Assembly: GCA_031552335.1 (NCBI GenBank)
Contig: JAVBMQ010000217.1
Location: 1-22,750 of the forward strand
DNA: 22,750 bases
Origin: JAISFI01 sp031552335
GTDB taxonomy: Bacteria > Bacteroidota > Bacteroidia > Bacteroidales > Azobacteroidaceae
Direction: 5' to 3'
A model generated the notes under the pieces. The model was not told where the DNA came from, made no database searches, and saw nothing but the letters and a program-made list of their open reading frames with translations. Made by a program: the position numbers and the translations under genes. Below are positions 14,553 to 22,443 of the stretch, in pieces; the stretch's first letter is position 1, and every line of letters starts with the position of its first letter.

Positions 14553-14684
14553 GGTATTATAAATTAAATGTGATTAAACAATAAAGATTGTTATACCTAT
14601 TTTTACATTAGGGCGCAAATTATAAAAAAATAGTCTATTGAAGAAAGATAGTCAAATGTTATAAAACATAATTGATTTTTTAGT

Positions 14685-14692
14685 TATCTTTG
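14685..14692 (+). promoter_or_regulatory. -7 element almost touching the hemW start
   Basis: TATCTTTG matches TAnnTTTG and ends only 4 bp before the ATG at 14697. Transcription from it would begin at or next to the start codon, implying a leaderless or near-leaderless mRNA. No clear TTTG is found at -33. Confidence 0.5.
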
Positions 14693-14696
14693 CCTT

Positions 14697-15845
14697 ATGG
14701 CCGGAATTTATATCCATATTCCTTTTTGCAAAACACGCTGTTTGTATTGTGATTTCTTCTCTTCCACTTCAATGGAAGAGAAATCTTTATATATAGAAAC
14801 TTTACTCCGGGAAATGGCATTACAAAAGTCATACTTACAAGGTGAAGAGATTCATACGGTTTACTTCGGAGGAGGAACTCCCTCCCAATTGAATGCAGAC
14901 GATTTCCGGAAAATTTTTGAGGGCATACAACATTATTTTCAACCGGAAAAGAATATTGCTCTTGGTATTTTTAAAGAAGTTACTTTAGAAGCAAATCCTG
15001 ATGATATAAGTCCTGCCTATTTAGAAAGCCTGAAAGATTTACCTTTCAACCGGATCAGTCTGGGAATACAAAGTTTCAATGATACAGATTTACAATTTCT
15101 GAATCGAAGACATGATGCAAAGCAGGCAATACAAGCCGTTAAAAACTGTCAGGAAGCTGGGTTTAATAATATCAGCATTGACCTTATATATGGTTTACCC
15201 GGACAGACTTTAGAGGATTGGAATACAAATATAAAAAAAGCTCTTTCCTTAAATGTACAACATATTTCTGCGTATCATTTGATATACGAAGAAGGAACCA
15301 GGCTCTTTGATTTACTGCAAAATTGTAAGATTCATCCAATAGACGAAGATGTAAGCGTAAAAATGTTTGCCGGAATGATTGAACAACTGACTACCGCCGG
15401 ATTTATTCATTATGAAGTTTCAAATTTCGGACAACCGGATTACTTTTCAATTCACAATTCCTCTTACTGGAATGGGACACATTATCTGGGACTTGGAGCT
15501 TCCGCCCATTCTTTCAATGGGACAAGCAGGCAATGGAATATCAGTTCTATTAAAAAATATTGTGATAGCATCTCAAAGGGCATTCTTCCTGCAGAAAAAG
15601 AAATAATTAATGAGATAAGCGCCTATAACGACTATATTATTACCGGTTTGAGGACGATGTGGGGCATCAATCTACAAGAAATATTATCCCATTTCGGAGA
15701 AAAAGAACAAAAATATTGTATCAAACAAGCAGGCAAACATTTGGCCAACGGCATGCTGATACAAGAAGGTAATCAGCTTAAACTAAGTAATGACGGAATT
15801 TTTATTTCCGACGGGATTATGAGTGATTTGCTGATTGTGCCATGA
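14697..15845 (+). CDS. hemW: HemW, radical SAM heme chaperone
   Basis: A radical SAM protein long annotated as coproporphyrinogen III oxidase but known as a heme-binding chaperone that delivers heme to membrane enzymes. It has 382 residues, usual for HemW. C11, C15 and C18 in PFCKTRCLYCDF form the CxxxCxxC cluster site. FGGGTPS (57-63) is the SAM-binding glycine motif, followed by LEANPDD, RISLGIQSFND and IDLIYGLPGQT, all characteristic of HemN/HemW. The N-terminus starts directly with the cluster domain as in HemW; HemN has an extra N-terminal segment, so I prefer HemW. The start ATG is fixed by the MAGIYIHIPFC pattern. Its 3' end overlaps the convergent CYTH gene by 29 bp. Confidence 0.93.
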   Translation: MAGIYIHIPFCKTRCLYCDFFSSTSMEEKSLYIETLLREMALQKSYLQGEEIHTVYFGGGTPSQLNADDFRKIFEGIQHYFQPEKNIALGIFKEVTLEANPDDISPAYLESLKDLPFNRISLGIQSFNDTDLQFLNRRHDAKQAIQAVKNCQEAGFNNISIDLIYGLPGQTLEDWNTNIKKALSLNVQHISAYHLIYEEGTRLFDLLQNCKIHPIDEDVSVKMFAGMIEQLTTAGFIHYEVSNFGQPDYFSIHNSSYWNGTHYLGLGASAHSFNGTSRQWNISSIKKYCDSISKGILPAEKEIINEISAYNDYIITGLRTMWGINLQEILSHFGEKEQKYCIKQAGKHLANGMLIQEGNQLKLSNDGIFISDGIMSDLLIVP

Positions 15846-16281
15846 TGGCGTTATAATAACGAGGATTTCCTGTTACCTCCTCTCCTAACCATTCAGGACG
15901 TTCATAACTTGCATTTTCGGAAGGGAGTTCCAGTTCTGCCAAGACCAAACCTTCGTTTACTCCATGAAAAATATCAATTTCAAAAGTATATTCTCCGGCA
16001 GGGACATAACAACGTTCTTTTTCTATTACCGGAAACGGGCTCATTTTCACCAATTCCCATGCATCGGAAACAGAAATAGGATATTCAAATTCATGCCTGG
16101 AGAAACCATTCTTATCGGAAGCTCCCTTGATTGTCAGAAATGCCTCTTCATCTTTGATCCGCACACGAATAGTCCTATCTTCAGAAATGCAAAGATAAGC
16201 TTGAATAATAGATACTTTTTTTTTGATGAAGGGAGTAAAATCTCCCTTCACCAGAAATTTGCGTTCGATTTCCAAAGCCAT
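15817..16281 (-). CDS. CYTH-domain triphosphate tunnel metalloenzyme
   Basis: A 154-residue single-domain CYTH protein. The signature ExExK is seen as EIERK (E4, E6, K8), followed by RIRVR-type basic strand residues in RTIRVRIKDEEAFLTIKG (about 36-53), FEYPIS, EKERCYV and FEIDIFHG, then LAELELPSE with acidic metal ligands. Bacterial relatives of this length, such as the Clostridium thermocellum enzyme, hydrolyse tripolyphosphate or nucleoside triphosphates; adenylate cyclase activity is possible in the wider family but less likely. The start ATG gives the usual N-terminal 'M..EIERKFL'. It overlaps the hemW end by 29 bp. A 27-bp inverted repeat begins 6 bp upstream of the start codon. ppk1 is in the window but not adjacent. 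Confidence 0.88.
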   Translation of the reverse strand: MALEIERKFLVKGDFTPFIKKKVSIIQAYLCISEDRTIRVRIKDEEAFLTIKGASDKNGFSRHEFEYPISVSDAWELVKMSPFPVIEKERCYVPAGEYTFEIDIFHGVNEGLVLAELELPSENASYERPEWLGEEVTGNPRYYNAIMAQSANHS

Positions 16282-16287
16282 GTTTTT

Positions 16288-16380
16288 AGAATTACGAATT
16301 AGAAATTACGAATTACGAATTAGAAATTACTTTTTCGTGCGTAAGCCAATTCGTAATTCCTAATTCGTAATTCTTAATTA
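16288..16380. repeat. ATTACGA-family heptamers arranged as a 27-bp inverted repeat
   Basis: The arms 16288-16314 and 16348-16374 match at 26 of 27 positions, separated by 33 bp that include one more heptamer stretch. Both arms are built from the same ATTACGA/TCGTAAT unit as the array at 11526. The element fills the 96-bp space between the CYTH start and the LEA-type lipoprotein stop. Confidence 0.9.
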
Positions 16381-16974
16381 TTTATAGCCTTTTCCGTATG
16401 TAAATGATACAGGAATATAGACGGGACTTGTAATTTGTTGTCCGGCAATACTCATGCTGGGTTTGAGTCTGAGAGTTACCTTGCTGGGAGTATCTCCGAT
16501 TCCGATAAAATTAAATGCCATATTTTTAACCGCATCGGCAGACTGTCCGCTCAGTACTTTTTTCAAATCAAAAGACAGGGTCATAGGAAGTCCGGAAGTT
16601 CCACCTGCAGGCACAGACAATTGTTGATTAAGTAGTCCTTCTGTCATTTGCACATTATCAATCTCAAGAATATACTGCAGACCACTCAATGCGGCAACCT
16701 GAGTACCCGGATTTTTCACATCCAGATTCAATGTAAACTGGAGAGGTAAAGAACTTTTGGTAAATGCAGAGACAAGACTTGCTGCTGTTAGCGGATTCAA
16801 AGAAGACAATGAAGTTACATTTTGCACATTGACTCCCGCCAAAGACAATCCTGAAATGGAGTTATATTTATACTCGCATTGCGTCAGGCTTAAGGTACTG
16901 CCAGCCACTTGTTTTGCCACATCACAAGAAAAAAAGATGAGGACCAGGCTGAATAAAGAAATTAGCTTTTTCAT
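16378..16974 (-). CDS. LEA type 2-like lipoprotein
   Basis: An exported lipoprotein of 198 residues. The signal peptide ends in a lipobox, LIFFSC with Cys17 as the lipidation site, followed by D18. The mature part has a hydrophobic/polar beta pattern, with FTLNLDVKNPGTQVAALSGL (about 81-100) and YILEIDNVQMTEGLLNQ next, which resembles the WHy/LEA14-type fold (phrases such as 'l.v.NPn...a.l.gl.y.l.i....'). In Bacteroidota these are small envelope lipoproteins without known role. The start ATG fits the signal peptide. It lies upstream of the CYTH gene on the same strand, with the inverted repeat between them, so co-transcription is possible. The fold assignment is moderate. Confidence 0.75.
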   Translation of the reverse strand: MKKLISLFSLVLIFFSCDVAKQVAGSTLSLTQCEYKYNSISGLSLAGVNVQNVTSLSSLNPLTAASLVSAFTKSSLPLQFTLNLDVKNPGTQVAALSGLQYILEIDNVQMTEGLLNQQLSVPAGGTSGLPMTLSFDLKKVLSGQSADAVKNMAFNFIGIGDTPSKVTLRLKPSMSIAGQQITSPVYIPVSFTYGKGYK

Positions 16975-17060
16975 GTTGAATATAATTATAAAAAATATTA
17001 TTTTAAATCGACAAAATTGGCAATAATAATAGACTTATCAACTATAATTAATGAAATTTA

Positions 17061-17708
17061 TTACTTCAAAGGCAAATTTCTAAAAATAGAAGGAAGTTTC
17101 ACTCGAATGTTTTCTTTTTTGTATAGCAAATTAGAGACATAATTGATCCCTGTTTCATCCTTATATAATAAAAGTGGAATTCCCGGAAATTCTGCATCAT
17201 CAGAAATATCCATACTATTATCAAAAACATAAACTTCATGCCAATCATAAAAAGAATCATCCAAATTTTTCATTCCTGAATAATAATTTTCCACGATGCT
17301 TTCAATACCTACAGAATGGCCTCCTTGTAAAACCCGCTTTTTCACCCTCATTGTTGAAATATCCACATTATCCAGCCAAATATAAATCAATCTTAATTTA
17401 TAGCCGGCTTCATCAAATAAACGAACATTTTTCAGTTGATCTATCCGCAGATTACACTCATAGGCAAAATTTTGCTGTTTCTCAATCGCATACATACAAC
17501 TTTCAGTAAAAAGACGATCAATTTCTTTTGCTCTTTCCCTACTATAGCGCTGTATATCATGAGGTAATTTGTTTTGGTCTATATTTTGTTCCAAAGCATC
17601 AATATTAACAGGCATAACCATTAATATGTCTTGTTTTTGTAAAAGTGATGAAAATTGGGTTTTTCCGGCGCCATTAGGACCAGCCAATACTGTCAATGCT
17701 TGTGACAC
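17061..17708 (-). CDS. Zeta-toxin-like P-loop kinase/ATPase
   Basis: A 215-residue P-loop protein of the zeta toxin/'predicted ABC-type ATPase' group. The Walker A sequence AGPNGAGKT is at about 9-17. NIDAL (about 34-38), ESCMYAIEKQQNFAYECNLR (about 69-88), and YIWLDN followed by RVKKRVLQGGHSVG (about 122-135) are in the places where zeta-type kinases have substrate acid, helper residues and the conserved arginines. Zeta toxins phosphorylate UDP-sugar precursors of peptidoglycan; that activity here is inference, and some relatives are not toxins. The start is a GTG (17708-17706) overlapping the upstream gene by 16 bp, which implies coupled translation. The gene is AT-rich relative to its neighbours, as is common for accessory genes. 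Confidence 0.8.
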   Translation of the reverse strand: MSQALTVLAGPNGAGKTQFSSLLQKQDILMVMPVNIDALEQNIDQNKLPHDIQRYSRERAKEIDRLFTESCMYAIEKQQNFAYECNLRIDQLKNVRLFDEAGYKLRLIYIWLDNVDISTMRVKKRVLQGGHSVGIESIVENYYSGMKNLDDSFYDWHEVYVFDNSMDISDDAEFPGIPLLLYKDETGINYVSNLLYKKENIRVKLPSIFRNLPLK

Positions 17709-17884
17709 AACAGTTCACTAAAATTGGATTTAACTGACTCAGAAGTGGTTGCTAAAAATCGTTTTAACTGAGCCCTTTCAAATGAAGGATAATCCGGATA
17801 TTTTAAATTTTGCTCCCGAAAATATCGTACAGCTCCGCCCAAATATATTTCACCCGTTTTTTTGTCTTTTGTCAACTTATTCAT
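17693..17884 (-). CDS. Small protein paired with the zeta-like gene, candidate antitoxin
   Basis: I do not recognise this 63-residue protein. It is basic in the N-terminal half (NKLTKDKKTG), has a central YFREQNLKYPDYPSFERAQL, and ends near SNFSELLCHKH; no signal peptide, membrane segment or typical DNA-binding fold is evident. It is not like the epsilon antitoxin in sequence. The start ATG at 17884 is preferred over the upstream ATG at 17926, because a strong promoter (17913-17944) lies between them. It is the first gene of a two-gene operon with the zeta-like kinase, with a 16-bp overlap. This order and size suit an antitoxin or regulatory subunit, but that is inference from position alone. 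Confidence 0.7.
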   Translation of the reverse strand: MNKLTKDKKTGEIYLGGAVRYFREQNLKYPDYPSFERAQLKRFLATTSESVKSNFSELLCHKH

Positions 17885-17912
17885 TTGTTGTATTTTAAGA
17901 GACTCTGAGAGA

Positions 17913-17944
17913 CAAAAGTAATACATTTATCACTTAAATGCAAA
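17913..17944 (-). promoter_or_regulatory. Full Bacteroides-type promoter for the zeta-like pair
   Basis: On the minus strand TTTG (17944-17941), 20 bp, then TACTTTTG (17920-17913) fits TTTG-N19-21-TAnnTTTG exactly. The -7 element ends 28 bp upstream of the ATG at 17884. It is the only complete two-part match I found in the window. Confidence 0.75.
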
Positions 17945-17965
17945 TAATTCATTCTCTGCTATTTA

Positions 17966-19021
17966 TTATTTAATCGTTACCATCGTCGCCCCAAAACCAT
18001 ATTCCCTGAAAGAGGCATCCTGGTAAGGATAATTTTTATATGATTTTTTTAGTTCCGAAAGAATCGCATTCCGGAGCACTCCATCTCCTTTCCCATGGAT
18101 AAATACGATTTTTTGTCCTTTTTTGTTTTTAAACTTTTCCAGAGTCTCACGGAACTTAGTCAATTGGTAATTCAGTATATCTGTATTTGACATTCCTGCT
18201 GTGGTATCCAATAATTGATTGATGTGTAAATCTATTTCTTCTACAAGATTATCAGGCTGCCTTTTACGTGCAGGCTGCTTTTCAGGTATATTATTTACCC
18301 TTACTTTTTGCATCATAGCTTCCTGCAATTCAACTGAAGAAACAAGCATTTCCCTTTCAGGCACATCATTGATCACTAATGGATAGACAATGGCATCATC
18401 ATCAAAAAAATCATTTTCCCGGAAACAATGAAGTTTATAAAATTTAACGGTATCTACCCTTAACTCTATATTGTATGCATTCTTCAAGGCAAACGGCTTA
18501 CTCTTTTTGAAGGCAATAAACTGCACACAAATACGCTCCAGCTGATTCAACTCTTCTTTGGAAAATTCATGAATAAAAAGTTTGGTATTCGGTTCGATTG
18601 TTCCGTCAAAAATCGATTTCCATGCATTGTTTTCGCAGGACATATAATTAAAGAACAGGTAATAGTTGCTGTCATTCACAAAATAAGCTTCGTAATTACC
18701 ATGTCCCAGATTCTTGATATCTTCAGGCAAATAAGCAATATAAGCATTGATCTTATCTCCTCCGGGAATTTCGACTGGTTTGTAATCAAGTGGTTCGATT
18801 TTCTTCTCAACTACTTTATGCGCTTGAGGAGAAACAGAAACAGCAGGAGGAACTGCTCTTAATTGTGCTTCATTAGCTTCTATCACTACACATTCCCGGA
18901 TCAGGGCAGGAGTTTCAAAGCCATCTTCCTCCTCCACCAGAACGATATCCTTTCCCTGGAAACCTTTCACAATACCCCCACCCACAGCACTTAAAAAACG
19001 AACTTTATCTCCTATTTTCAT
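17966..19021 (-). CDS. DUF2027 and Smr domain protein
   Basis: A 351-residue protein with a DUF2027 N-terminal part and a C-terminal Smr domain. I start it at the ATG 19021, giving MKIGDKVRFLSAVGGGIVKG; the open frame extends 17 codons further upstream but this would add no conserved sequence. The first ~60 residues look like a small beta barrel, the middle (about 90-230) is beta-rich, and from about 262 the Smr domain shows IDLHINQLL and FIHGKGDGVLR (about 304-314), the LDLH and HGxG motifs of Smr nucleases. Smr domains cleave branched DNA or mRNA in other proteins. This architecture is typical of Bacteroidales; its function there is not established. It diverges from queA. Confidence 0.85.
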   Translation of the reverse strand: MKIGDKVRFLSAVGGGIVKGFQGKDIVLVEEEDGFETPALIRECVVIEANEAQLRAVPPAVSVSPQAHKVVEKKIEPLDYKPVEIPGGDKINAYIAYLPEDIKNLGHGNYEAYFVNDSNYYLFFNYMSCENNAWKSIFDGTIEPNTKLFIHEFSKEELNQLERICVQFIAFKKSKPFALKNAYNIELRVDTVKFYKLHCFRENDFFDDDAIVYPLVINDVPEREMLVSSVELQEAMMQKVRVNNIPEKQPARKRQPDNLVEEIDLHINQLLDTTAGMSNTDILNYQLTKFRETLEKFKNKKGQKIVFIHGKGDGVLRNAILSELKKSYKNYPYQDASFREYGFGATMVTIK

Positions 19022-19059
19022 GTACTTTTTTGGGTACGAAGATAATGAAAATTTTTCAT

Positions 19060-19067
19060 TACTTTTG
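19060..19067 (+). promoter_or_regulatory. -7 element upstream of queA
   Basis: TACTTTTG matches TAnnTTTG and ends 18 bp before the ATG at 19086. This supports that ATG over the in-frame codons that lie upstream of the promoter (from 19020). No TTTG stands at the usual -33 spacing. Confidence 0.55.
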
Positions 19068-19085
19068 TCCAAACTTTCAGACAGG

Positions 19086-20312
19086 ATGAATAAAGTACAG
19101 GATATCAGGATCGAAGATTACAATTACGAGTTGCCCAATGAAAAAATTGCCCGGTTTCCTTTAGATAAAAGGGATGAATCCAAACTATTGACTTATCAGA
19201 AAGGAATTATTTCAGAAGATATTTTTAAACAGGTAGATGCTTATCTTCCGGAAGATTGTCTGATGGTCTTCAATAATACAAAAGTAATTCAGGCCCGACT
19301 GATTTTTCAAAAAGAAACGGGAGCTTTGATTGAAGTATTTTGCCTGGAACCGAAAGATCCTAATGATTATGTACTGTCCTTTCAGGAAAGGAAAAGTTGC
19401 ACGTGGCTATGTTTAGTTGGGAATGCCCGGAAATGGAAAGAAGGGAAATTAAAATTAGTTCCGGAAACTACAGGTAAAAATGGTACAATTCATACTATAT
19501 ATGCAGAAAAAGTGGAAAGTTATGGTGATACTCATCTCATCCGATTTGAATGGGGCAATCCAGACCTGACTTTTGCTGATATACTGGGAAAATACGGAGA
19601 ACTACCGATTCCTCCTTACCTGAACAGAAAAACGGAAGAAAAAGACAAAGAAACATACCAAACAATATATTCAAAAATCAAAGGATCTGTTGCCGCTCCT
19701 ACCGCCGGATTGCATTTCACTCCGGAAGTTTTTGAGAATCTGGAAAAAAAAGGAATTATCCGGAAAGAAGTTACATTACATGTAGGCGCCGGCACATTCA
19801 AGCCTGTAAAATCCGAAAGCATAGGAGAACATGAGATGCATGTGGAAATGGTTTCTGTAGAACGAGAAACTATTGAACAGGTATTAAAACATTTGGGAAA
19901 TATTTTTGCTGTTGGCACCACTTCTGTCCGCACATTAGAAAGCTTGTATTATATAGGGGCTAATTTACACAATAGTGATCTGGGCATAAAAGAATTACAG
20001 GTATCTCAGTGGGATCCATATCAACAAAAAAACAATCAATTATCGGTCAGAGGGGCCTTGGAAACTATTCTTCTGTATTTAGAAAAAAACAAACTGGAAC
20101 AAATCACGGCACATACACAAATTATGATTGTGCCCGGATACACATTTAAAATTGTCAGTGGAATTATCACCAATTTTCATCAACCGAAAAGCACTTTATT
20201 GTTGTTAATTTCTGCATTTGCAGGTGATGACTGGAAAAGAATTTATAACTATGCATTGTCTCACGATTTCAGGTTTCTGAGTTATGGAGACAGTTCAATT
20301 TTGAAAAAATAA
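19086..20312 (+). CDS. queA: S-adenosylmethionine:tRNA ribosyltransferase-isomerase (QueA), long form
   Basis: Transfers the ribosyl part of SAM to preQ1 in tRNA, forming epoxyqueuosine in the queuosine pathway. The start at ATG 19086 gives MNKVQDIRIEDYNYELPNEK, matching the usual 'DYELPEELIA' opening. Core motifs: FNNTKVIQARL, GELPIPPYL, SVAAPTAGLHFTPEVFENL, TLHVGAGTFKPV, VGTTSVRTLES and TNFHQPKSTLLLLISAFAG. The 408 residues are longer than the common 340-350; the extra length seems to lie in loops around residues 75-170 and 300-345. I recall a longer QueA paralogue in Bacteroidota, so a variant substrate role is possible. Divergent from the Smr gene, with a promoter element between. Confidence 0.88.
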   Translation: MNKVQDIRIEDYNYELPNEKIARFPLDKRDESKLLTYQKGIISEDIFKQVDAYLPEDCLMVFNNTKVIQARLIFQKETGALIEVFCLEPKDPNDYVLSFQERKSCTWLCLVGNARKWKEGKLKLVPETTGKNGTIHTIYAEKVESYGDTHLIRFEWGNPDLTFADILGKYGELPIPPYLNRKTEEKDKETYQTIYSKIKGSVAAPTAGLHFTPEVFENLEKKGIIRKEVTLHVGAGTFKPVKSESIGEHEMHVEMVSVERETIEQVLKHLGNIFAVGTTSVRTLESLYYIGANLHNSDLGIKELQVSQWDPYQQKNNQLSVRGALETILLYLEKNKLEQITAHTQIMIVPGYTFKIVSGIITNFHQPKSTLLLLISAFAGDDWKRIYNYALSHDFRFLSYGDSSILKK

Positions 20313-20466
20313 AAAAGAAAAAATCTCCCGGATATTCCGGTTGAGATCACGACAGGCAAGCTTCATTTCAATGCCTATGATTTAAGATCATTTATTAGTA
20401 TGGCTAACTCTAAACAACAAGAGTAGTTCAAACAATATTTTACTATTTTTTCAGTTATATTGTTGA

Positions 20467-22431
20467 GTGAAAAGGATAATCCCATATATATTATTCGCCA
20501 TTTTGCTGTTTTCCTGCAAATCAGCCAAGATAAGCGATGCCATCGCCAAGGAAGAATTGGGCGAGTATTATGATGCTGCCCAGATTTATAAGCGGGTTTA
20601 CAGTAAGACTTCCGGAAAAAACAAAGCTCTGAAAGGAAATGTTGCTTTCCATATGGCAGAATGTTATCGTATTACAAATAATACACAACGGGCTTTATCC
20701 GGATATCAGAATGCCATCCGTTATGCATTTAAAGACAGCCTTTCCTTTTTGTACGCAGGACAAATGTCACAAAAAACAGGTAAATATGCAGATGCAGTTA
20801 AGTACTACAAAAGTTATCTGGAGAATAATCCCAATGACATACTGGCAATTAACGGACTTATAGGGAGCGACAGTGCACAGGCATGGAAAAAAAAACCTAC
20901 TTTATACACTGTCAAAGCCATGGAAAAATTCAATTCAAGGAAAAGTGAATTTGCTCCTATGTTTTTCGGGAAAGATCAAGACCAGATCTATATTACGTCT
21001 TCCAGGGATGATGCTTTAGGTGATACCAAAAGTGCTATCACTGGATTGAAGAACAATGACATATTTGTAATCAAGAAAGATGACAAAGGACAATGGACAT
21101 CACCGGAGATTATTCCGGATGAAGTAAATACTGAGTTTGATGAAGGAGTTTGTTCTTTCACTCCGGATGAGACAGCAATGTATTATACCTTTTGCGCTGA
21201 AGAAGATGATGCTCCCCGCACAGCCTCTATCTACAAATCATCCCGTTCGGGCGCCAAATGGAATAAAGGGCAGCATGTGGAGATTTTCAAGGATACTCTT
21301 ATGATGACGGCACACCCTGCAGTAAGTCCGGATGGAGAATACCTGTACTTTGTTTCTGATGCCACCGGTGGACAAGGAGGAAAGGATATCTGGAGAATGA
21401 CACTTACCGGAACTGCTGCTAATGCTGTAGAAAATTTGGGCACAGATATCAATACTCCGGGAGATGAATTATTTCCGTATGTAAGAGATTCCGTTACTTT
21501 ATATTTTGCATCAAACGGTCACCCGGGTATGGGAGGCTTAGATATTTTCAAAGCCACCAAACAAAAAAACGGCAGATGGAAAGTAGAAAATATGAAATCT
21601 CCGATCAACAGTATGGCTGATGATTTTGGGATTACTTTCGCCAAAGGAAAGGAATCCGGTTTTTTCTCTTCCAACCGGAACAATGCTGTCGGATATGATC
21701 ATATCTTTTCTTTCGAATGGCCCACCATCACAATCATGGTGGAAGGATGGGTGCTCGACCGTGAAAAAATAGAGGTGGAAGATGCTGTAATCCGCATTGT
21801 CGGCAAAGATGGCACCAACGAAAAAATCATGGTAAGAAAAGACGGTACTTACCTGATGGAGGTGAAAAGAGGAATGGATTATGTGATGATGGCCAGCGCC
21901 AAAGGTTACCTCAACCAAAAGCAGGTATTAAATACAAGCAAAGAAGAAAAAAGCCAGGTGTATTATGTGGACTTCTCACTCCCTTCTATTAGCAAGCCTG
22001 TATTGATCGAAAATATTTTTTATGACTTTGATAAAGCAACTTTACGTCCCGAATCTAAAAAAGCATTGGATGAATTGATTGCGATGCTCGAAGATAATCC
22101 GAATGTAACTATTGAATTGTCTGCTCACACCGACCGTAAGGGTTCGGAACCATATAATCTGGATTTATCTCAAAGACGGGCACAATCTGTTGTTAATTAT
22201 CTTATTGCCGGAGGCATTGAAAAAGAACGGCTGACTCCGGTTGGTTATGGAAAACAAAGACCTAAGACCGTCACAAAAAAGATGCATGAACAATATGATT
22301 TCCTTCCGGAAGACCAGCTGCTGGATGAGGCTTTTGTTTTCACCCTGACGCGTGAACAGCAGGAAATTGCGGATCAGATAAACAGGAGAACTGAATTTCA
22401 GGTATTGAGGACAACCTATGGTCTATATTAA
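20467..22431 (+). CDS. porE: PorE-like T9SS lipoprotein: TPR, PD40 propeller, CRD and OmpA domains
   Basis: Likely the type IX secretion component PorE, an outer-membrane lipoprotein that ties the secretion ring to peptidoglycan. The start is GTG 20467; the codon before it is an in-frame TGA, so no upstream start exists. A signal peptide ends in the lipobox FAILLFSC (Cys17). Then come TPR-like helices (about 25-145, including the stretch around KYADAVKYYKSYLENNPND), a WD40-like PD40 propeller (about 150-410, with repeated 'SPDGEYLYFVSD' and 'GGLDIF' type blades), a carboxypeptidase-regulatory-like domain (about 424-500) and an OmpA C-terminal domain (about 515-610) with YDFDKATL, D556 and R571 for binding diaminopimelate. 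The 654 residues and domain order match Porphyromonas PorE. Other OmpA/PD40 proteins have similar layouts, so the symbol is less sure than the architecture. Confidence 0.82.
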   Translation: MKRIIPYILFAILLFSCKSAKISDAIAKEELGEYYDAAQIYKRVYSKTSGKNKALKGNVAFHMAECYRITNNTQRALSGYQNAIRYAFKDSLSFLYAGQMSQKTGKYADAVKYYKSYLENNPNDILAINGLIGSDSAQAWKKKPTLYTVKAMEKFNSRKSEFAPMFFGKDQDQIYITSSRDDALGDTKSAITGLKNNDIFVIKKDDKGQWTSPEIIPDEVNTEFDEGVCSFTPDETAMYYTFCAEEDDAPRTASIYKSSRSGAKWNKGQHVEIFKDTLMMTAHPAVSPDGEYLYFVSDATGGQGGKDIWRMTLTGTAANAVENLGTDINTPGDELFPYVRDSVTLYFASNGHPGMGGLDIFKATKQKNGRWKVENMKSPINSMADDFGITFAKGKESGFFSSNRNNAVGYDHIFSFEWPTITIMVEGWVLDREKIEVEDAVIRIVGKDGTNEKIMVRKDGTYLMEVKRGMDYVMMASAKGYLNQKQVLNTSKEEKSQVYYVDFSLPSISKPVLIENIFYDFDKATLRPESKKALDELIAMLEDNPNVTIELSAHTDRKGSEPYNLDLSQRRAQSVVNYLIAGGIEKERLTPVGYGKQRPKTVTKKMHEQYDFLPEDQLLDEAFVFTLTREQQEIADQINRRTEFQVLRTTYGLY

Positions 22432-22443
22432 AACAATATCGTA

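Noticed and set aside
17885..17926. Upstream ATG extension of the small zeta-partner protein
   Set aside because: The consensus promoter lies between this ATG and the one at 17884, so the extension would not be transcribed from it.
20328..20340. CCGGA-TAT-TCCGG hairpin after queA as its terminator
   Set aside because: The T-rich tract lies on the opposite strand, so it would terminate minus-strand transcription, where there is no gene; the stem is only 5 bp.
20400..20426. Eight-codon ORF (MANSKQQE) before porE as a leader peptide
   Set aside because: Too short, with no attenuator-like structure or regulatory codon run.
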